From Artemisia argyi (taxonomy: Eukaryota; Streptophyta; Magnoliopsida; Asterales; Asteraceae), in contig CM060704.1 of the NCBI GenBank assembly GCA_030686995.1, positions 110,242,542-110,306,541 of the forward strand: a DNA stretch of 64,000 nucleotides. The letters are read 5' to 3'. This document shows positions 21,836 through 33,805 of this stretch, in pieces. Both the position numbers and the translations under genes were made by a program. The notes under the pieces were generated by a model. It was not told the DNA's origin. It saw nothing but the letters and a program-made list of their open reading frames with translations, and did no database searches. Numbering within the stretch: position 1 is the first letter of the stretch; every line of letters begins with the position of its first letter.

Positions 21836-22509
21836 GGGTAGTGGCAATGGTTGCGGTTTGGCCATCGGTTTGCCCCAAACCGTCGGGGAACACCGCCGCC
21901 ACCCCAGCGGTTTGGTCCAACGGGTTGCTCCAGCGGGGAAGATCCCTGTTGCGGTTTGAAACAATCTATCCGTTGGAACCATTAATGCAGTGAACGTTGG
22001 GGGTAGAATCCAAAAAAAAAAAACGTTGGCTGGGAAAAAAAAAAAAAAAAACATGGTTTTAAAAAACAAGTGGAGAAGAAAATATATTGTTGTTGTTTGT
22101 GGGTGACTGCCCAACCAAAAAAACAAGTGGAGAAGATGAATGTTTTTTGATCATGTACACTTTTAACCCTTAACGTTTATTGTTTTTTACACTTTTGGCC
22201 AAACTATCTTTCTATATCCTTTATACAAAACAAGTTATAAAATTAACAGTTTCAACCCTTAGTTTAAAATTTTATGAGATTTTTAAGTATTATGTATTTT
22301 TATTTTAATTATTAATGAAATATTATGTTTTTATTAAATTATTTATGAAAATAAAAAATAAAAAGTTGGAGGTTTGGGAGGTATGAATATGTGACCATTG
22401 CCACTAAAATAAGGGTGGGAGGTATGGAAAAAGTGTGAGTGAGGTGTAATGATATTATTGGTGGGTTGGGAGGTATGGTTTTTTTTTGTAGTGATGATTG
22501 CCACTACCC
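21836..22509. mobile_element. Small inverted-repeat element, PIF/Harbinger-like
   Basis: The ends are inverted copies of GGGTAGTGGCAAT (21836 and, inverted, up to 22509), flanked by the direct repeat TGA (21833-21835 and 22510-22512). A three-base target duplication of the form TNA with GGG ends suggests a Harbinger-type MITE. A further inverted ACCATTGCCACTA lies inside at about 22392. GGGAGGTATGG occurs three times in the right half. It has no transposase. Confidence 0.55.
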
Positions 22510-22512
22510 TGA

Positions 22513-23789
22513 TAAACTTGACTGTTTTTTTGACCCTACATATATGATATATATACACCGTCTAATATGTGGTGGCTGATTTCTGAGTTACTAGTAATAA
22601 TTTATACACATGCGCCTACTTTTGTTTACATTATTTAGGACTTTAGGTCGTGAAACGTGGACCCACCTCGGGCCTCGGCTAAGTGTGGTTGGGACCAAAG
22701 CGTAATAAAACCAAAACCAAACTAAAAACAAGAAATATAGTAGTAGAACCAAAGAAAATTGTTTGGTCGTTATTGAAAGTAAAAAAGTACAATACACTTT
22801 CTCATAAAATGCTCTTACCAGATAACGACCATCACGTCGATCACTTCTAAGTTCTAACAATTTGTTATCTTCAATATTTGTGGCAGAATTCCCACCCCTA
22901 ATTTGACGAGGAACGACGCATCTGGGTCATAAAATGCTTTCAAAGAGATATTGCTTATGATAGTTTTGATATTTGAAATAGTAAGAGTCGATCAAATGTT
23001 TTACGAGGCATATAACTAGAGAATTTTCATTAATGACGCCTTATAAACACCTTTCAAAGCCATTCTTTCGTTTTATACTTTTATAATTATTGTTTCGATA
23101 CACCTATTCGCTTTAACCTACCGTGCAGTTTGGTCTATGATTGGAAAGTCGCCGCTTACCCTAGTTTGAGGTTCGAGTATGTGCCATTTATTTCCAATGT
23201 GATTTACATAAATGAAATATTGCTAAAATTATGACTTAAATATGTGAATAAATAAAAACATCCACACTTTTGAATGCAAATTGTCCGTAATACCACCTTT
23301 TTAATCTCTTTGATCTCATACATATCTGAAATTACAACATAAAAATTAGAATAAAATTTGCTAAAAAATATATTATTTGAAGCTCTTTGATTTGACATTC
23401 ATTTTGATATACTTTTCAAAAGTTTCTTTTGAGAATTTCTCGTGAAAAACTTTAAAAATTCATAAGATTTCGTAACTAATTCGCAATACACTTTTATATT
23501 AAATATATGCAGACATTATCTCTCTTTCAATGAGCCTCTTCTTTCTCCTAATAACCCCCTCTTTCTTTCGACGAGCCCCATTCTTCATCCTATGAACCCC
23601 ATTTCCCCTATAGCAAACTCCTGTGAACCAATTGAGAACTAGTAACATAAAATAATATCATATTTTAGTTATCAATATCCTATGTTTATTGTTTTGTTTG
23701 TTAAACTTTGAATCTATTTGGTACTTAATAACTTTGTATTTGCATTGTAGTACGAAATGGCGCAATGAAACGGAAAGACACGACAAAGG
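22513..23789. other. Spacer, nothing recognised
   Basis: AT-rich sequence with only short ORFs and no recognisable family. I see no tandem repeats or terminal inverted repeats here. Confidence 0.4.
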
Positions 23790-23819
23790 ACCAAAGTAAA
23801 TGGAAGAATGTTCGAATCA

Positions 23820-24002
23820 AGCCTTCTACGGCGTAGAGGTATCATTGTCTATACGTCGTATAGATGATGATTATGGAGAAAATCCTTGGTGAGACCTTTA
23901 CGACGTAGGGATATCTTTGTTTCTACTACATAGAGGATTGAAGACTCAGGTAAATTCTTGATGAGACCTCTACGGCGTAGGGATATCTTTGTTTCTACGC
24001 AT
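23820..24002. repeat. Degenerate repeat with CTACGGCGTAG palindromes
   Basis: The block GAGACCT(T/C)TACG(A/G)CGTAGGGATATC followed by TTTGTTTCTAC occurs twice (about 23900 and 23968), with a third diverged copy at about 23823. The palindromic core CTACGNCGTAG recurs at each unit. It lies directly before the copia remnant and may belong to it. Confidence 0.55.
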
Positions 24003-24707
24003 GAGTACTATATCTTTGAGGAACCGACGATTTAAGCTTGTTTATCCTAACAATTTGAAAGAAGATTTAGTTGGTTATTCAATTGCCTATTATTTGTCAG
24101 ATCCTCCTCATAAGGCTAAATCCTAAACTGGATACATATTTATGAATGAAGGTATTGAGATCTCATGGTGTTCCCAGAAACAAACACTTGTTGCAACATT
24201 ATCAAATCATGTTGAAGTCATTGCGCTACAAAAAGCCTCTAGAGAATGTGTATGGATAAGGTCTATGACACAACTCATCTTGACTTCTTGTGGGCTAAAG
24301 AAAGATATAAATCCAACTTTAATCTACGAAGATAATTCAACTTGTGTCTTGCAGATGAAAGAAGGATATATCAAAAGTGAATAACAAAACATATACCACC
24401 AAGGTTTTACTCATAAACACAAGATCTCATAAAAATTAATCAATTTGAAATGAGATATATTCGATCTATCAACAACTCACATATCTTTTCATCAAGGCAA
24501 CCTCTACTGTAATTTTAAGGAAACACGTTCACAATATCGAAATGCTATATGTTCAAACAATGTGACGGTTTATAGATGACAACATCAGGGGGAGTCAAAT
24601 ATACACTGCATTTTTCCCTCAACTAAAGTTTTTTTCCCAGTGAGTTTTTCTTTAGCAAGGTTTCTAACGACGTAGTATTGATTTGAAAAATTGTCATCAA
24701 AAAGGAG
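24003..24707 (+). pseudogene. Ty1/copia pol remnant (RNase H end)
   Basis: The frame at about 24080-24384 reads the C-terminal copia RNase H region: YYLSDPPHKAKS, a stop where GYIF would continue, then ISWCSQKQTLVATLSNHVEVIAL, ECVWIRSM and IYEDNSTCVLQMKEGYI. Beyond the TAA at 24382-24384 the similarity continues with further stops (about 24385-24590). A polypurine-like GGGGGAGTC lies at about 24588 and AAAAAGGAG at 24699. Length and wording resemble the SIRE/Maximus group. The rest of pol is absent. Confidence 0.65.
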
Positions 24708-24831
24708 TGTTGTGAAACTATGACAAAATACAAGTATTCCAAGTTCATACTAGGTGTCACAAATACATGCTAGGTGGATAATCAATTTTGCCAAATCTTA
24801 TATGTACACCAAATACAAGATATGTTAAATG
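24708..24831 (+). repeat. Possible start of the copia remnant's 3' LTR
   Basis: After the purine-rich AAAAAGGAG the sequence starts TGTTGTGAAACTATGAC, as expected for a copia LTR beginning. No second copy exists in the window, so it cannot be confirmed. Confidence 0.35.
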
Positions 24832-25071
24832 GCTATGTTTGGCGAGGGCTTCTATGAGGCTTATTGGGGCTTGAGTTTTCAAAATAAGCCGTCTAATTAA
24901 ATATACAAAAACTAATTTAATTATGTCCATTTTAGTAATTTTGCAATAATAAGACCAAGCCCCAATCCATTTACCAAACAAATTTATAAAAGTACAAATT
25001 TTAATTTCGGCTTATATAAGTCCTAACCTAGCCTAAGTCACAGCCCCAGCCTATTTCGCTAAACATATCCA
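24832..25071. mobile_element. Terminal-inverted-repeat MITE, about 240 bp
   Basis: The left end GGCTATGTTTGGCGAGGGC is mirrored by the right end TTTCGCTAAACATATCC, with further inner complementarity (GGGGCTTG inside left, CAGCCCCAG inside right). I could not identify a convincing target duplication, so the superfamily is uncertain. Confidence 0.5.
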
Positions 25072-26175
25072 TAATGCATGCATGTAGAATGAATAGGAGT
25101 ATTAGAAATACTAGCAGGGTCCCTGCGTGATGCATCTGTGGGCACCTTGTAATTTAATTTTTTCGATTAATAATTTATTTTATTTGTACGTTTTTTGGCA
25201 ATAGCTTTACTGATTAGTTTTTTATGACAAAAGTTTGATGAAATTTTCTTTGTTTGTATTATTTTATTTATTATTTATTTTATGATTTTGTTTAGTAGTT
25301 TGCTTGGTTTGTACAATATGCGAACATATTTTAGTTTATTATGTTCTTTTTTACAATAAATTTACGGATATCAAAAAGTTCGTTTAGCTCGTGTCCGTTC
25401 GGGCTCGAGCCCGTTTGACCCGTGCCCGTTCGGGCTCGAGCCTATTTGGCCCATTGCTCGTTCGGGCTTAAAATTTTGTATAATATGCTTTATTATTTGT
25501 ATTAGTGACATTTAATGCAGGAATTGTGTTTAAGTTGGTTGTACAATATGCTTGATAATTTGTATTTCTTATGTAAGGGGTGTTTTAATAAGTGTATTAA
25601 TTGTATTTATTGACTATTTAATTAATTGTATTTAATATACATAATGATTTATTTATTGTATTTAATGTTAGTATTAATTGTATGTTAGAATTAAATATGA
25701 GAGAAATTTCTATAAGTAGCATTTGTTGTACTTATAGCTTTAAAAGTTGTATGACTTAATTTTAAGTATTTTATTAATAGTAAATATTCATGCTTTATAA
25801 TATACTCCGTAGTATGATAAATACTCTTTATGGGTAATAAAAAACCGTGCACCATTTGAATACACACAATGCTAGTGTTATTCATTTCATTCTATCTCTC
25901 ACAAAATTTACTTTTTGTTCTTACATAATTACTAAAGTCTTCTTCTCGTTAAATATGCTTAAAAAGCTAAAATGCAAGAATAACTGTTGTTATATCAAGA
26001 CGGTCGTATTTTTATTTTTATTTCTTTTCAAATGATATATAGTCTATATTGGTTGAGCGGAAAATGAAAATGGCAAAATGTACTTACTTCCACTTGCCTA
26101 CCAAACGCTCATTTGGCCCATTGGACAATTGGGGCTTAGTTCGCTTAGTTTTAGTGGACCACTAAGAGACGGTAA
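25072..26175. other. Spacer with a GTTCGGGCTCGAGCC repeat
   Basis: GTTCGGGCTCGAGCC occurs twice at about 25398-25442, with a third partial copy at about 25460, in an otherwise AT-rich stretch. No gene is visible. Confidence 0.5.
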
Positions 26176-27289
26176 TAGAGGTGCAAATAAATCGGTTTTT
26201 TTTCGGTATTTGGTTTTAGAAAAACCGGTTTTTTTAATAACCAGTTTCGGTTTTTCGAAATCGGTTTTCTTCGGTTATAAATGTTCGGAATCGGTTTTTT
26301 TCAGTTCTAAATTTTCGGGATCGGTTTTTTTATCGGTTTTTTACCGGTTCGTTTTTTTCGGTTATAAATGTTCGGATTCGGATTTTTTATCTGTTATTTA
26401 CCGGTTTGTTTTTTTCTGGAATTTTTACTAAAAACTTCGAACATTTATTTAATAAACTTGTTAATTATCAAAAATATAATTAAACGATATTCTCCCACAT
26501 CTCTCTCTCTCTCTCAATCAAAAATATAAATACCCTTTAATAATTATTTTATTTCATTTCTACACATAAACACACACACTAATACTCTCTCTACAAAATC
26601 TTCTCCCACCTCTCTCTCTCTATCACCGCCGGCCACCACCAACGTCCGGCCAACTTCCGGTCGCCGGAAAAATTTTCCGGCCACTTTTATTTTATTACAC
26701 CAAAAGATAGATTGGGACATGCTCGTTCCGGAAGTACAAGTCGATTTAATCAAAACCACCCCGAACCCCTCCAACCACCACTAGCCGCCGCCCCTTGCAC
26801 CACCATCAATACCACCACGAGCCACCACCTCCCTCCTCCTCTTTTTCTATTTTCTTTTCTTGCTCGGTAAAACATCAAAACGCACCCTATTTGTTATTTA
26901 TTATTATTTTTTTTTATAAAACCCTAAATATTAAAAATATTACTTTCGAATTAAAGTAGTAAACATAATTATTTTTCCGAAAATCTTTTATTATATCCGA
27001 ATATTTTTATAAAATTCTTACATTTTTATTTATTTTATTTATATATACCGAAAATATATATTTTATAAGGGCCACATGTATGAATATAAAAAAATAATAA
27101 TAAAAATAAATAAAACCGATTATTTTTAAAAACCGGATAAAACTGGTTATATAACCGGAAAAAACCGGTCTGGAAAAAAAATCAAAAACCGTTCTAACCG
27201 GTTCGATTTTTTTAAAAACCGGTTTTGTAAAAAACCGGTTGCGATTTTTTCCCGGTTAAAAAAAAACATGTTCTATATTTGCACCTCTA
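26176..27289. mobile_element. Non-autonomous hAT-like element
   Basis: The termini are TAGAGGTGCAAATA and its inverse TATTTGCACCTCTA. The flanking octamers GACGGTAA (26168-26175) and GATGTTAA (27290-27297) agree at six of eight positions, as expected for an old hAT target duplication. The left arm is packed with CGGTTTTTTTCGG-type units, and the right arm with the complementary AACCGG/AAAACCGGTT units, so the arms can fold on each other. The middle (26490-26860) is unlike the arms: CT-rich, then CCGGCCACCACC-type sequence. It may be captured DNA, but I see no recognisable gene. Confidence 0.6.
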
Positions 27290-27307
27290 GATGTTAATGT
27301 AGCGATA

Positions 27308-28609
27308 TCTATACTACATATAAAGGAAAAATGGTCAATTTTGAAAAAATGGTCAATCTTGAAAAGTGAAAATCTTGAAAAATCTTATTAAAGGAAATTA
27401 TGAAATATAATTAATACTCTTATTAAAATACTCCATTACTTAAAAGTACAATGATTTATTCACATTGTACAACCAATTAAAACATATCTACCAAATTAAA
27501 TACAACCAATTAATACAAATCACAAACTGGGTTGACCCGAGACGCTTCAACCCAGACGGGTTGAACCGGTTTAATTTGACCCGTTTTCGACCCAACCTAA
27601 CAAGTTGACCCGGTTTAAATCGACCAATTTTTCGACCGGAACGGTTCACCCGGTTGAACCACCCGGGTCGAACCGGGTTTCAAGACATTATTTTAATTCC
27701 TAAATATTCAAACTTTTATTATTTTTCATTTATAACCTATAAACTTTTTTGATGAATAAACTATTTGTCGCTATAAAGAATGTATGGTCAAATCTTGAAA
27801 AGTGAAATCTTGAAAGTTAGGAAACACTATTTTCCATCACTAGAGCATTGTGGTCCACAAGTGAGGACTTTCCGTTAGGTCACTCACCCGGTCAGTCTAG
27901 GCAAATAGTTTATCCATAAAGTTAAAGGTATGAGAAATGCATAGTATAATTAATACTCTTATTAAAACAGCTCATAACTTTAAAGTACAATAATTTATTC
28001 ACATTGTACAACAATTAAAAGTATATATATCAAATTAAAAACAACCAATTAAAACACCCCTTACTAAAAAGTACAATAAAATTTCACAATGTACAATTTA
28101 AACAAACTACAATATAATCTAAATATAAAATAATTAACACACTAACTAATGTTATTTTACATATTATACAAATTAATAAAACACACAAAGCTTCATACAA
28201 GCTAACAAGTTGATAGTACATATAGTTTTGAAAACTGGACCGGACCAACGGGTTCAACCGGGAACCGGTGTCGCCACCGGTTCGTCTAACTAATAAAAGC
28301 CATACGAAAACATATATTTCAAAATGAAACTATTAATACACATCGAAAACCGGGTTGACCTGGGACGCTTCAAACCCGGCGGGTTGACCCGGTTTAATTT
28401 GACCCGTTTTCGACCCAACCCGTCGGGTTCACTCGATTTAAAACGACCCATTTTTTGTCCAGAACGGGTCGAACCGGGTTTCAAAACATTATGTTTAATC
28501 TCTAAATCTTCAAACTTTTATTATTTTTTGTTTATAACCCATAAACTTTTTTATCACTAAACGATCTGTCGCTATAAAATCCCGTTGCTATGCACGGGTA
28601 CTCGTCTAG
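27308..28609 (+). mobile_element. Non-autonomous Helitron with an internal partial duplicate
   Basis: The element begins TCTATACTACATATAAAGG and ends with the hairpin CCCGTTGCTATGCACGGG (about 28581-28598) followed by CTAG. It is inserted between A (27307) and T (28610), the standard Helitron target. A block with GACGCTTCAA, TTTAATTTGACCCGTTTTCG and CAAACTTTTATTATTTTT occurs at about 27528-27780 and again at about 28350-28575. The first copy lacks the terminal hairpin, so the element contains a truncated relative. No Rep/helicase gene is present. Confidence 0.65.
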
Positions 28610-29237
28610 TATGGAAAAAGTGAAAAATCTTGTAACTATTAAACCTCATATATGATAGTTCATCGGTTTGGTTATCAGGTTATTCGGTTTATTCAGTTCG
28701 GTTAAAAAAAATTTCTCACCTCTTAATAAACATGGTTCAAACTCACCGCTTAGAGTGCCAGGTGTGGGTGGCTGGAAGGCCTCACGCCAACCCACCAGCC
28801 AAGCGAACGTAAGCCGGACACCAGACCTCTTACCATAGGGCCAGCCAAGTGATACACAATTTTTTATTTTTATTTATTTATTTATTTATTTATTATATTA
28901 ATCGGGTTATGTGTTGACTGTTGACTAGGGTTGTCTTATAACGCCAACTTTTAAAGAAAATAGGTTTTTAATTTAAGTTATAAGTTTCGAGTTATAGCTA
29001 AAAAGTACTACAAACAAAGCTCTCATAAACAAAACAAATTAAACTCACACGTATCTCAAATCTAGTTAACTCCATAAATAAAAAAGCTAATCCAAAGTCC
29101 AAACACCCCATCGCCTTCTCAAAATAAACATTGACCTCCAAAACGCCTCTTGATTCCACTTGACTCCAACAAAAGCCCAAACAACAACACATAAAAAAAA
29201 ACACTTTTCTATTCTTTTACAGATTCTCAGCTCATCA
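28610..29237. other. Spacer and upstream region of the IDH gene
   Basis: A TTTA microsatellite is at about 28862-28890. A GC-rich segment at 28730-28850 starts with GGTTCAAACTC, which resembles a pol III B box, but I find no matching A box. AGCCCA at 29174-29179 is the complement of a site II motif (TGGGCY), which is frequent upstream of plant genes for mitochondrial proteins. Confidence 0.45.
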
Positions 29238-29252
29238 ATGGCGTATCATTAA
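29238..29252 (+). promoter_or_regulatory. Short upstream ORF in the IDH leader
   Basis: ATG GCG TAT CAT TAA lies 36 bp before the main ATG at 29289 and is out of frame with it. If the transcript starts upstream of 29238, this four-codon frame could lower translation or force reinitiation. No conservation data are available. Confidence 0.35.
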
Positions 29253-29288
29253 CACAACCCCCAAAAAAACACAAACCCATCAACAAAA

Positions 29289-32200
29289 ATGTCAGCAGCA
29301 CTCAAAAAACTCATCTCCAGATCATGTCAAAACCACCACCACCGTACCATAACCTACATGCCCCGACCCATCCCACACCCACCCACAACCCGACCCGGTA
29401 CCCCCATACCCATCACCTTAATCCCAGGTGACGGCATAGGCCCCTTAGTAACGTCAGCAGTCGAACACGTACTCAAAGCCATGCAAACCCCCGTCACATT
29501 CGAAACATTCGAAAATGTCCACGGAAACATGAGCAAGCTGCCTGGTGAGGTGATGGAGTCTATAAGAAGGAATAAGGTTTGTTTAAAAGGGGGCCTGGTT
29601 ACGCCTGTAGGGGGAGGTGTGAGTTCGTTGAATGTGGAGATGAGGAAGGAGCTTGATTTGTTTGTAAATGTTGTGCATTGTTGTAAGTTTGAGGGGTTGA
29701 AGACTAGGCATGATGATGTGGATGTGGATGTGGTTGTGGTTAGGGAGAATACGGAAGGGGAGTATTCGGGTTTGGAGCATGAGGTTGTTCCGGGCGTCAT
29801 TGAGAGTCTTAAGGTGCGTGTTATGTTTTTGGTGAAATGCTTATTCGGTGTTTGTGGTTGCTTAGATTTTTTAAACTGAAGTAGTGTAAATTTAGCTTAT
29901 AAGCGTTTTGTCCAATACTTGAAGCTGCTTAAGTAATTATCTGATATGTGACGACTCGTGTTGGAGATAAGACATTTGATCCCTTTATAAGCTTGAAGTA
30001 GTGGGCTACTAGTATCCTTCAACCATGGTTTGGATTCTCAAGTAGTCCATTGCTTTCGGCTTTGGGGGCGTTAGAGGCTGCTTTTTGATTATAGCAATGA
30101 AAAGTAAAAACTTGATAGGGGTGTGTGGGATTTATGGTTAGTGGGTACCAACTTGCTTATGTTTGAAGTGTTTATTTATTAAAACTAGGAAGATAAGCAG
30201 TTTAAACACTAAAAGATACCTATGTGCGTAAAATAATAAGCATAAGCAGAAAAGCACTAAAATTAGCAATCTAGGATATCCTCACAGTCCTTCCTCCTCA
30301 TAATAGAAGAAGAAATGTTCTTTTATATAGCTTGTTGATGGAAATTACATTTGTGTTGCTTGGTATGATACTCAATTCAAAATAGGTTCTTGAATTCGAG
30401 AAAGCAAATCTTTTGATTATATAATATGTTTACTTTCAGAAGTTGAATAATGCAAGCAAGGTGTTTAAACAACAAACATTCTTAAAATTAGGAAATGATT
30501 AGTTAAGTTTAAAGCTTTTGTGGGAGGGAATTTCTTTATAAAGGAACCAATAAAAAAAATGCAACTCGCCCGTTAGTAAGGACATAGTAGATTGGTAGGG
30601 ACAGGACTCTGGGAAGGCAAAGAACAGTTGGTTTCACCTCAGTTTTTTTTGCTAAGAATATCGGTGCTTCACAAATAGAATAAGAATCCTGTTTTAAAGC
30701 TATATGCATAAGTAGCCGCTGTGTGCCCGTTAATTGAGTGATTGGCTTTTTCAGACATCGTTTTTGCAAATATAGAGAAAACCAGTCTTTCAACAGTTAA
30801 GAGTTCTGGACATAATATGCCTATCACAACGTTTTCTTTTGGTGTTATTTACTTTTCCATCAATTTTTGAATCTTAATTCATCCTTGCGAAATATCACCT
30901 AAATAGTTCAATAGGTTTATGACTGAGTAAAAGATTGAACTTGGACATTGCTTTAACCATATATAATAGGTTGATAATGTACAGAGCTGACGGTGGATGC
31001 GTTCTACGGTTCTAGCCTTCTAGGATACTTAATCTGTGTACTTAGTATTTGTAGCATAGTGCATTTATATACATGAACAAGGTGAAATGCATATGCTTCT
31101 ATTGTGTCTAATTATGGTGTCTTGTTAGGTGATAACAAAATTCTGCTCTGAACGTATCGCAAGGTATGCTTTTGAGTATGCCCACCTGAACAACAGAAAC
31201 ACTGTGACGGCTGTTCATAAAGCAAACATCATGAAGCTTTCAGATGGTCTTTTCTTGGAATCTTGTAGGGAGATTGCCAAAAGTTATCCCGACATCAAAT
31301 ACAATGAAATTATTGTGGACAACTGCTGCATGCAACTTGTTTCAAAACCCGAGCAATTTGATGTCATGGTATGGTGCTTATATCATATTTTGTTATGCAT
31401 CACATATAGCTACCATTATTCTTTTCCACATATACTAATTGTTGCTTATTTTGTCATTTCATTTGGTAGTTTATACGCTCCTCGCTTCAGTTATGTCAAG
31501 CCAGTAAAAAACTAAATCGCGTCAGTAATTCAGTAGCATATGTCTATCTGCAAGGCTGGCATAATAAATTTACTATTCTTAATCCATATATATAGATTCT
31601 CCTAACTAAGATTACTGATCCTAATCGTTATCTATATAATATACATATCTAATGAATAGAATAGAAATAGTATTTATTCATTGAAAATATCAATAATGCG
31701 CCGGTCTTACAATATCCTTATTCAGATTTGGTTCTTGGCGGCACAATATGTTATACCACACTCTACGTGTGCTCACCTATGTCCCACTTAATTAGTCTAT
31801 AAAAACCAAAGTTTTTGTTGTATTCATATTTTTTTTAAGAAATGAACAAGGATTAGGTTATGTTCCTTCTGATCATTTAGCATTCTAATTTGTGGGTCCC
31901 CTTGAAGATGTGATTGTGGGTCACATACTCACATTATGATAGGAGAAATTAATATGATAACCATGACAGTAGGGACCCGAAATAAATCCAACACATACAA
32001 TGAGGGATTATTAGTCAGTTATCCAAGTTACTCTCCAGAGACAAAATAGAGCAATCTTATGGAACAAAATCAATACCGTTAGTATTGGTTATTTATAATT
32101 AGAGGGCAGTTGCATTTATTCTGTGACATTTATCCAGTAGATGATTTAAAGTCAGTGACTGCATATAACTAGAGGCGCACGGATGGGCTTAGGCCTGAGT

Positions 32201-33258
32201 CCGGTTCCAAAAATTCCTGTCCTAAGCCCGTGCCGATCTGGCGGTCCTAAATGCTCCCAGTATTGCTTGCACACTTAAGATACAACCTCCCTTAATTAAA
32301 TATTCCAAGCAGGCGAGCACTCCTAAGTCCTAATAATAAAGTGTTCCATGATACCTACTACACCAGACCTTTAGTTTTAGACTTGGATTTAAGATTTCAC
32401 AAATGAGTTACCACTTTCTAAGATAGCTCACGATGACAATTTTACCCATTAAGCATGTGGACTTTTAAATCTTAGCATTTAAGTTAGATAAATATAAATT
32501 TCAACCTCATATGTTGTGTTGGTTTGTGGGTTAGTAACTTAGTTTGTTTCATTACACTTCTTTTGTTTATTGTGATTAGTTTTTAATTTAATCCTTTAAA
32601 TAAAGTAGATTGTGCTCAGGCAGGTGGCCGAATGATTGGCTTCCATTTTACCATGTAACATGGTGACAAATATGGTTGCTTTCATATCTATTACATGCAC
32701 CTTTTCTGATTTTGTTACCATCTGAACTGCAATTAGGTTGTTACTGATAACTTAAGGGAATTGTTTGAATCTTGCAGGTGACACCGAACCTATATGGCAA
32801 CCTAATTTCAAACGCTGCTGCTGGTATCGCTGGTGGCACAGGTGTAATGCCAGGAGGTACGTACTTCTAAACCAGTTTGCTTTGTATATCATACTAAATC
32901 CTGTTGCAACTGATATTAAAGTGACTATCCAAAACTGATTCTTTTAAGCAGTATGAGTTGAAATTAATGATTGATTATTACAGGAAATGTTGGGACAGAG
33001 TACGCTATATTTGAGCAAGGTGCATCAGCTGGGAATGTTGGGAAACCAAAAATGGTTGAGAAGAAGATAGCAAACCCTGTGGCTTTGCTTCTTTCATCAG
33101 CAATGATGCTTAGATACCTTCAGCTTCCTGAGTATGCAGATCGCTTAGAAACTGCTGTGAAACGTGTTATCTATGAGGGAAAATACCGCACGAAAGACCT
33201 TGGAGGAAGTAGCACAACCCAAGAGGTTGCTGATGCCGTCATATCTGCACTTGAGTAA
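29289..33258 (+). CDS. NAD-dependent isocitrate dehydrogenase, regulatory subunit, mitochondrial
   Basis: Four exons, 29289-29813, 31129-31368, 32778-32856 and 32984-33258, join in phase through GT/AG introns to 372 codons, the usual length of plant IDH subunits. The enzyme oxidises isocitrate to 2-oxoglutarate in the TCA cycle as a heteromer of catalytic and regulatory subunits. The N-terminus (basic, no acidic residues, ending near TITYMPRP) is a presumed mitochondrial presequence. Family motifs are [43 protein letters not shown] and [17 protein letters not shown]. The reading [11 protein letters not shown], rather than the catalytic-type TPIGKGHRSLN, assigns it to the regulatory group. A DVDVDV stretch from a small repeat is unusual. 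The last intron separates the two bases of a GGN codon. The reading frame is intact. It faces SSL1 tail to tail. A fragment of its last exon is copied at 41186-41368. Confidence 0.93.
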
Positions 33259-33805
33259 CTCATCCCTTTTTGCCAGTGTGATCCTTTTTTCCCCTTTGAT
33301 CCTTGAAATTGCATTTACGGCAGGTTGTAGATATTCCTGTACTAAAGTTTACAGTTTTGGTTCGAATAAGTTAATCCGCTAAGCATAACATGTAAAGGAA
33401 GGTGATCCGTTTTTGTCTTTGGTTTAACAATGGTTATATCAAATCTCTTACGATATGTTTGGTTTCATAACATCAAGTTTAAAACACCAGTTTTATGATG
33501 ATAATTTTATAACATAACCCAATAATGATAAACATTTACATACATATATATTACAGCATTATGAATTTTTGTAATGTATCTTATGAGATGCTACCTCTGT
33601 ATATTACAAGTATACTCTTTTACTTATATAAACATCAAATGCTTCCCAGAATGAAATATATTTTTACCCTACATCATTCTGATGTATGTATCATTTGACA
33701 TAACATTACAGCCTATCCCGATGTAGATTATATTTTAGACGTAGCTACTTAAGCGGAAGTAGCATTTAAAACTGAGAGACAGAAGAAGCAAACGCTGAGC
33801 GGTAA
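33259..33805. other. Tail-to-tail spacer between IDH and SSL1
   Basis: Presumed 3' untranslated sequence of both convergent genes. The SSL1-proximal part (ACATTACAGCCTATCCC at about 33703) resembles the flanks beyond SSL2 (about 41640) and SSL3 (about 51402), showing that the 3' flank was duplicated along with the genes. Confidence 0.55.

Noticed and set aside
28730..28860. A second SINE
   Set aside because: There is a B-box-like GGTTCAAACTC but no A box, no bounded body and no target duplication.
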